Source: Intrasporangium flavum
GTDB lineage: Bacteria > Actinomycetota > Actinomycetes > Actinomycetales > Dermatophilaceae
Direction of reading: 5' to 3'
Assembly: GCF_001956915.1 (NCBI RefSeq)
Contig: NZ_MLJO01000019.1
Coordinates: 1 to 63,566 of the forward strand
DNA: 63,566 nt
The notes beneath the pieces are model-generated. The model had not been told where the DNA came from, did no database searches, and saw nothing but the letters and a program-made list of their open reading frames with translations. Shown here piece after piece: positions 60,441-63,566 of this stretch (positions are counted from its first letter, which is position 1; each line of letters starts with the position of its first letter). The translations under genes were made by a program, and so were the position numbers.

Positions 60441-61713
60441 CCGGTACGGCCACGACGTCGTCGTCGTCGGCCTCGGGTACGTCGGGCTGCCCCTCGCGCA
60501 GGCTGCGGCGGCGGCAGGAATGCGGGTCGCCGGGCTCGACACCGACGCGTCGGTCGTCGCATCCCTGTCGCTCGGGCGCTCGCACGTCGACGACCTGTCC
60601 GACGACGACGTCGGCGCGATGCTCGCCGCCGGCTTCACCCCGACGACGGACGCGTCGGTCGTCGCCGACGCGTCGACGGTCGTCATCTGCGTGCCGACGC
60701 CGCTGGGATCGGAGGGCGGCCCCGACCTCGGCGCCGTCGTCGGGGCGACGCGCTCGCTCGCCACGCACCTGCGCCGGGGCACCCTCGTCGTCCTCGAGTC
60801 GACGACCTACCCGGGTACGACCGACGAGGTCGTGCGCCCGATCCTCGAGGCGGGCGGCCTCGTCGCCGGCCGCGACTTCAACCTCGCGTTCTCGCCCGAG
60901 CGCGTCGACCCCGGCAACCCGGTGTACGGGATCGTCAACACCCCCAAGGTGGTCGGCGGCCACACGCCCGCCTGCACCGACGCGGCGGCGGCCTTCTACG
61001 GCAAGGTCGTCGACACGGTCGTGCCGACCCGTGGCACGCGCGAGGCCGAGACGGCCAAGCTGCTCGAGAACACCTACCGGCACATCAACATCGCGCTCGT
61101 CAACGAGATGGCGCGGTTCTGCCACGACCTCGACATCGACCTGTGGGAGGTCATCGCGGCGGCGAGCACCAAGCCGTTCGGCTTCCAGGCCTTCCACCCG
61201 GGCCCGGGCGTCGGCGGGCACTGCATCCCCATCGACCCGAACTACCTGTCGCACAACGTCCGCACGCGGCTCGGCTACCCGTTCCGGTTCGTCGAGCTCG
61301 CGCAGGAGGTCAACGCGAGCATGCCCGCCTACGTCGTGCGCCGCGTCCAGGACGCCCTCAACCACGACGCCAAGGCGCTGCACGGCTCGCGGGTGCTCGT
61401 CCTCGGGGTCACCTACAAGGCCGACATCGCCGACCAGCGCGAGTCGCCGGCGGTGCCGCTGGCCCGTGGCCTGCTCGAGCAGGGGGCCGACGTCGTGTTC
61501 CACGACCCGCACGTGACGCGGTGGGACGAGGTGGGCGCCGACGTGCCCCGCGTCGCCGACGCCGACCTCGAGGACGCCGTGGCCGAGGCCGACGCGGTCG
61601 TGCTGCTCCAGCGGCACCGGTCCTACGACGTCGACCGCCTCGCCGGGCTGTCCCAGCGCTTCCTCGACACCCGCGGCTCGGCGACGCCCCGCCCGCACGT
61701 GGAGCGCCTCTGA
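60433..61713 (+). CDS. Nucleotide-sugar dehydrogenase (UDP-GlcNAc 6-dehydrogenase / WbpA-like)
   Basis: 426 residues. Rossmann motif GLGYVGLPLAQAAA (13-26), CVPTPL, ESTTYPGTTDEVV, SPERVDPGNP (154-163), TKLLENTYRHINIALVNE-like region and catalytic Cys264 in GPGVGGHCIPIDPNYL. The SPERxDPGN motif is typical of WbpA/TviB-type enzymes that make UDP-GlcNAcA, so this adds a second uronic acid beside ManNAcA; UDP-glucose as substrate cannot be excluded. GTG 60433 overlaps wecB by 8 bases. Last gene of the polysaccharide run. Confidence 0.92.
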   Translation: MSDRYGHDVVVVGLGYVGLPLAQAAAAAGMRVAGLDTDASVVASLSLGRSHVDDLSDDDVGAMLAAGFTPTTDASVVADASTVVICVPTPLGSEGGPDLGAVVGATRSLATHLRRGTLVVLESTTYPGTTDEVVRPILEAGGLVAGRDFNLAFSPERVDPGNPVYGIVNTPKVVGGHTPACTDAAAAFYGKVVDTVVPTRGTREAETAKLLENTYRHINIALVNEMARFCHDLDIDLWEVIAAASTKPFGFQAFHPGPGVGGHCIPIDPNYLSHNVRTRLGYPFRFVELAQEVNASMPAYVVRRVQDALNHDAKALHGSRVLVLGVTYKADIADQRESPAVPLARGLLEQGADVVFHDPHVTRWDEVGADVPRVADADLEDAVAEADAVVLLQRHRSYDVDRLAGLSQRFLDTRGSATPRPHVERL

Positions 61714-61865
61714 CCCACCTCTGACCCGAGAGCCGGGCCGCGTCAATGGTCCGCCGGGCCAGGCGGGTGTCCGGCTCGTGGTGGTTCGTCCCACACCCGG
61801 CGCGGGCGGGCGGTGCCACCGTGGTGGGCCGGGCACCAACGGTGATGCCCGGAACGGAGGCGACG

Positions 61866-63131
61866 ATGAGCTCCACCCGCACCATCACGCTGCACCGGCT
61901 GCACCCGACCCGCTCCAGCCGGGCCGTCCGCGCCCTCGCGGCCGTGTTCTCCCTCGTCACGGCGGCCGCCCTGACCCTCGTCGTGGTCAACGCACCGCCC
62001 GCGAGCGCCGCGACGCTCCAGCAGGTCACCGGGTTCGGCAGCAACCCGGGCGCCCTGGCGATGTACAGCTACCGGCCCGACGGCCTGCCGTCGGGCGCCC
62101 CGGTCGTCGTCGAGCTGCACGGCTGCACGCAGAACGCGACGACGTACTTCAACAGCTCGGGCTGGCGCACCTTCGCCGACCGGTACGGGTTCGCGCTCGT
62201 GCTGGCCGAGCAGAGCAGCGCGAACAACAGCAGCTCGTGCTTCAACTGGTTCCAGACCGGCGACACGACCCGCGGGCAGGGCGAGGCGGCGAGCATCGCC
62301 CAGATGGTCGACTACGCCGTCTCGACGTACGGCTCGGACCGCTCCCGGGTCTACGTCACCGGGCTGTCGGCCGGGGCCGCGATGACGTCGGTCATGCTCG
62401 CGACCTACCCGGACAAGTTCGCCGGGGGCTCGATCAACGCCGGCCTGCCCTACCGCTGCGCCACGAGCACCGTCGACGCGTTCACGTGCATGAACCCGGG
62501 CGTCGACAAGACGCCGAAGGCCTGGGGCGACCTCGTGCGCGCGGCCGACTCCGGCTACTCGGGCCCGCGCCCGAAGGTCTCGATCTGGCAGGGCATGAGC
62601 GACACGACCGTCGCGCCGATGAACGCCACCGAACTGCGCGACCAGTTCACCGACGTGAACGGCGTCTCGCAGACCCCGACGTCGACGGGCACGATCACCA
62701 GCGGCGTCACGTGGGAGGACTACGGCGGCTCGGTCCGCGTCACCCGGGTCCAGGGCATGGGGCACGGCACGGCTGTCGACCCGGGCACCGCGGCCAACCA
62801 GTGCGGCACCGCCGGCGCGTACTTCATCGACACCGTGTGCGCGGCGTACTACGACGTGCAGTTCTTCGGCCTCGACGGCGGCAGCACCCCGCCGCCCACG
62901 ACGACCTCGACTCCCCCGCCGACGACCACCACCACGCCACCGCCCACGACGACCACGACACCGCCGACCTGCATCACCTCGAGCAACTACGACCACGTCG
63001 TGGCCGGGCGGGCCTACCAGTCGGGCGGGTACGCCTACGCGCTCGGCTCGAACCAGAACCTCGGGCTGTACAACACCTTCTACACCGCGACCCTCAAGCA
63101 GTCCTCCATCGGTTACTGGGAGAAGTGCTAG
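61866..63131 (+). CDS. Secreted PHB-depolymerase-family esterase with C-terminal binding domain
   Basis: 421 residues. Signal peptide 1-48 (basic start, hydrophobic 24-42, cleavage near ASA). Catalytic domain 50-335: oxyanion HGC (85-87), nucleophile Ser168 in GLSAG, Asp246 in GMSDTT, His300 in GMGHGT, and paired cysteines. A Pro/Thr linker (341-367) joins a C-terminal about 52-residue module (SSNYDHVVAGRAYQSGGYAYALGSNQNLGLYNT) like the one found at the ends of bacterial PHB depolymerases, xylan esterases and similar secreted polymer hydrolases. GGAGG precedes ATG 61866. Likely acts on an extracellular polyester or ester-decorated polysaccharide; may act on the neighbouring polymer but there is no proof. 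Confidence 0.93.
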   Translation: MSSTRTITLHRLHPTRSSRAVRALAAVFSLVTAAALTLVVVNAPPASAATLQQVTGFGSNPGALAMYSYRPDGLPSGAPVVVELHGCTQNATTYFNSSGWRTFADRYGFALVLAEQSSANNSSSCFNWFQTGDTTRGQGEAASIAQMVDYAVSTYGSDRSRVYVTGLSAGAAMTSVMLATYPDKFAGGSINAGLPYRCATSTVDAFTCMNPGVDKTPKAWGDLVRAADSGYSGPRPKVSIWQGMSDTTVAPMNATELRDQFTDVNGVSQTPTSTGTITSGVTWEDYGGSVRVTRVQGMGHGTAVDPGTAANQCGTAGAYFIDTVCAAYYDVQFFGLDGGSTPPPTTTSTPPPTTTTTPPPTTTTTPPTCITSSNYDHVVAGRAYQSGGYAYALGSNQNLGLYNTFYTATLKQSSIGYWEKC

Positions 63132-63135
63132 CGGC

Positions 63136-63566
63136 TCAGCGGCGCAGGCGCAGTCCGCGCGGGGTCATGTGGAACCCCGCGTCGGACAGCGCCTGCACGA
63201 GCGGGTGACCCGACCCGAGCACCGAGGCGCCGTCGGCCTTCTCGACGGTGAGGCGCCCGAGGGCCCCCTCGCGCACCGCGAGCGCGAGGGCGTCGGCGGC
63301 GGGCTGGAGCCGTTCGAGGTCCTCGGACCAGCAGAGCATCGTCTTGCCGCCCCGTTCGACGTAGAGCACGAGGGCGCCGTCGACGAGGACGACGAGCGCC
63401 CCGGCCTTGCGCCCGGGCTGGTGGCCCTTGCGCCGTGAGGAGCCCTCCGCGGCCTCGTCGGTGGCGTCGGTGACGCCGCGCTCGGGCCAGCCGATGGCGG
63501 CGCCGTAGGGGTTGGCCGGGTCGCTCGCCGCGAGGACGAGCGCCGGCACGGCCGACGCGTCGGCGC
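63136..63566 (-). CDS. C-terminal part of an Lhr-type ATP-dependent helicase
   Basis: Only the last about 142 codons are in the window; the reading frame is open to the right edge. The sequence AGALVVLVDGALVLYVERGGKTMLCWSED, then LGRLTVEKADGASVLGS and the end AGFHMTPRGLRLRR, fits the C-terminal domain of actinobacterial Lhr (large helicase-related) proteins, which unwind DNA and RNA:DNA hybrids in repair. The helicase core lies beyond the window. Convergent with the esterase, four bases apart. Confidence 0.8.
   Translation of the reverse strand, partial: ADASAVPALVLAASDPANPYGAAIGWPERGVTDATDEAAEGSSRRKGHQPGRKAGALVVLVDGALVLYVERGGKTMLCWSEDLERLQPAADALALAVREGALGRLTVEKADGASVLGSGHPLVQALSDAGFHMTPRGLRLRR

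Noticed and set aside
1..63566. Prophage, plasmid or large genomic island
   Set aside because: No integrase, phage structural, replication or conjugation genes; only one IS and one possible tiny insert were seen.

Overview
The window is very GC-rich DNA with tightly packed genes, many GTG starts, 1- to 4-base start/stop overlaps and repeated leaderless-looking promoters. Together with LLM-type flavin oxidoreductases, a DUF222/HNH (13E12-type) endonuclease, a DUF5995 protein and an Lhr-type helicase end, this points to a chromosomal segment of an actinobacterium. The family Intrasporangiaceae is a guess from overall feel only. No rRNA, tRNA, CRISPR array or prophage was seen. No stretch over 300 bases lacks a gene; the longest gaps are 4079-4360 and 28664-28873, and both are described.

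Layout. 1-4078: a cut-off secreted protein, a NarL-type two-component pair and a betaine-type (BCCT) transporter. 4361-9006: a dicarboxylate symporter divergent from a CitA/DcuS-like kinase, its regulator and an AraC-like gene. 8972-13820: a malonate-like module of MatC-type carrier, class III CoA-transferase and fused AccD/AccA-like carboxyltransferase, opposite a GntR regulator; a TauE-like permease follows. 14595-19380: gamma carbonic anhydrase, POT peptide transporter, a BluB-CobT fusion for the B12 lower ligand, and an SDR. 19406-28663: MarR/MFS pair, DUF5995, a small membrane protein between 39-bp direct repeats, flavin reductase, aminotransferase, phosphoribosyltransferase, LLM oxidoreductase, two alpha/beta hydrolases and an SDR. 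28874-37599: LysR, an ABC permease with an extraordinary hydrolase-ABC ATPase fusion, TetR with twin operators opposite an NADP oxidoreductase, thiol peroxidase, and a second MFS/MarR pair.

37641-47030: glycerol kinase and glycerol-3-phosphate dehydrogenase, separated by an intact IS1595-type element (39299-40306) that landed in a LexA-boxed promoter of an HNH endonuclease gene; then HIT, TatA, a PfkB kinase coupled to glpD, a VOC protein and a Nei glycosylase. 47146-61713: a cell-surface polysaccharide locus with five glycosyltransferase proteins, a TagGH-like ABC exporter, UDP-GlcNAc 2-epimerase, UDP-ManNAc dehydrogenase and a second nucleotide-sugar dehydrogenase, suggesting an N-acetylmannosaminuronate-containing polymer. 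61866-63566: a secreted PHB-depolymerase-like esterase and the C-terminal end of an Lhr-type helicase.

The most novel candidates are the CoA-based malonate module lacking biotin partners, the secreted-hydrolase/ABC-ATPase fusion, and the IS insertion splitting an SOS promoter. All functions come from reading motifs by eye; no database search was run.
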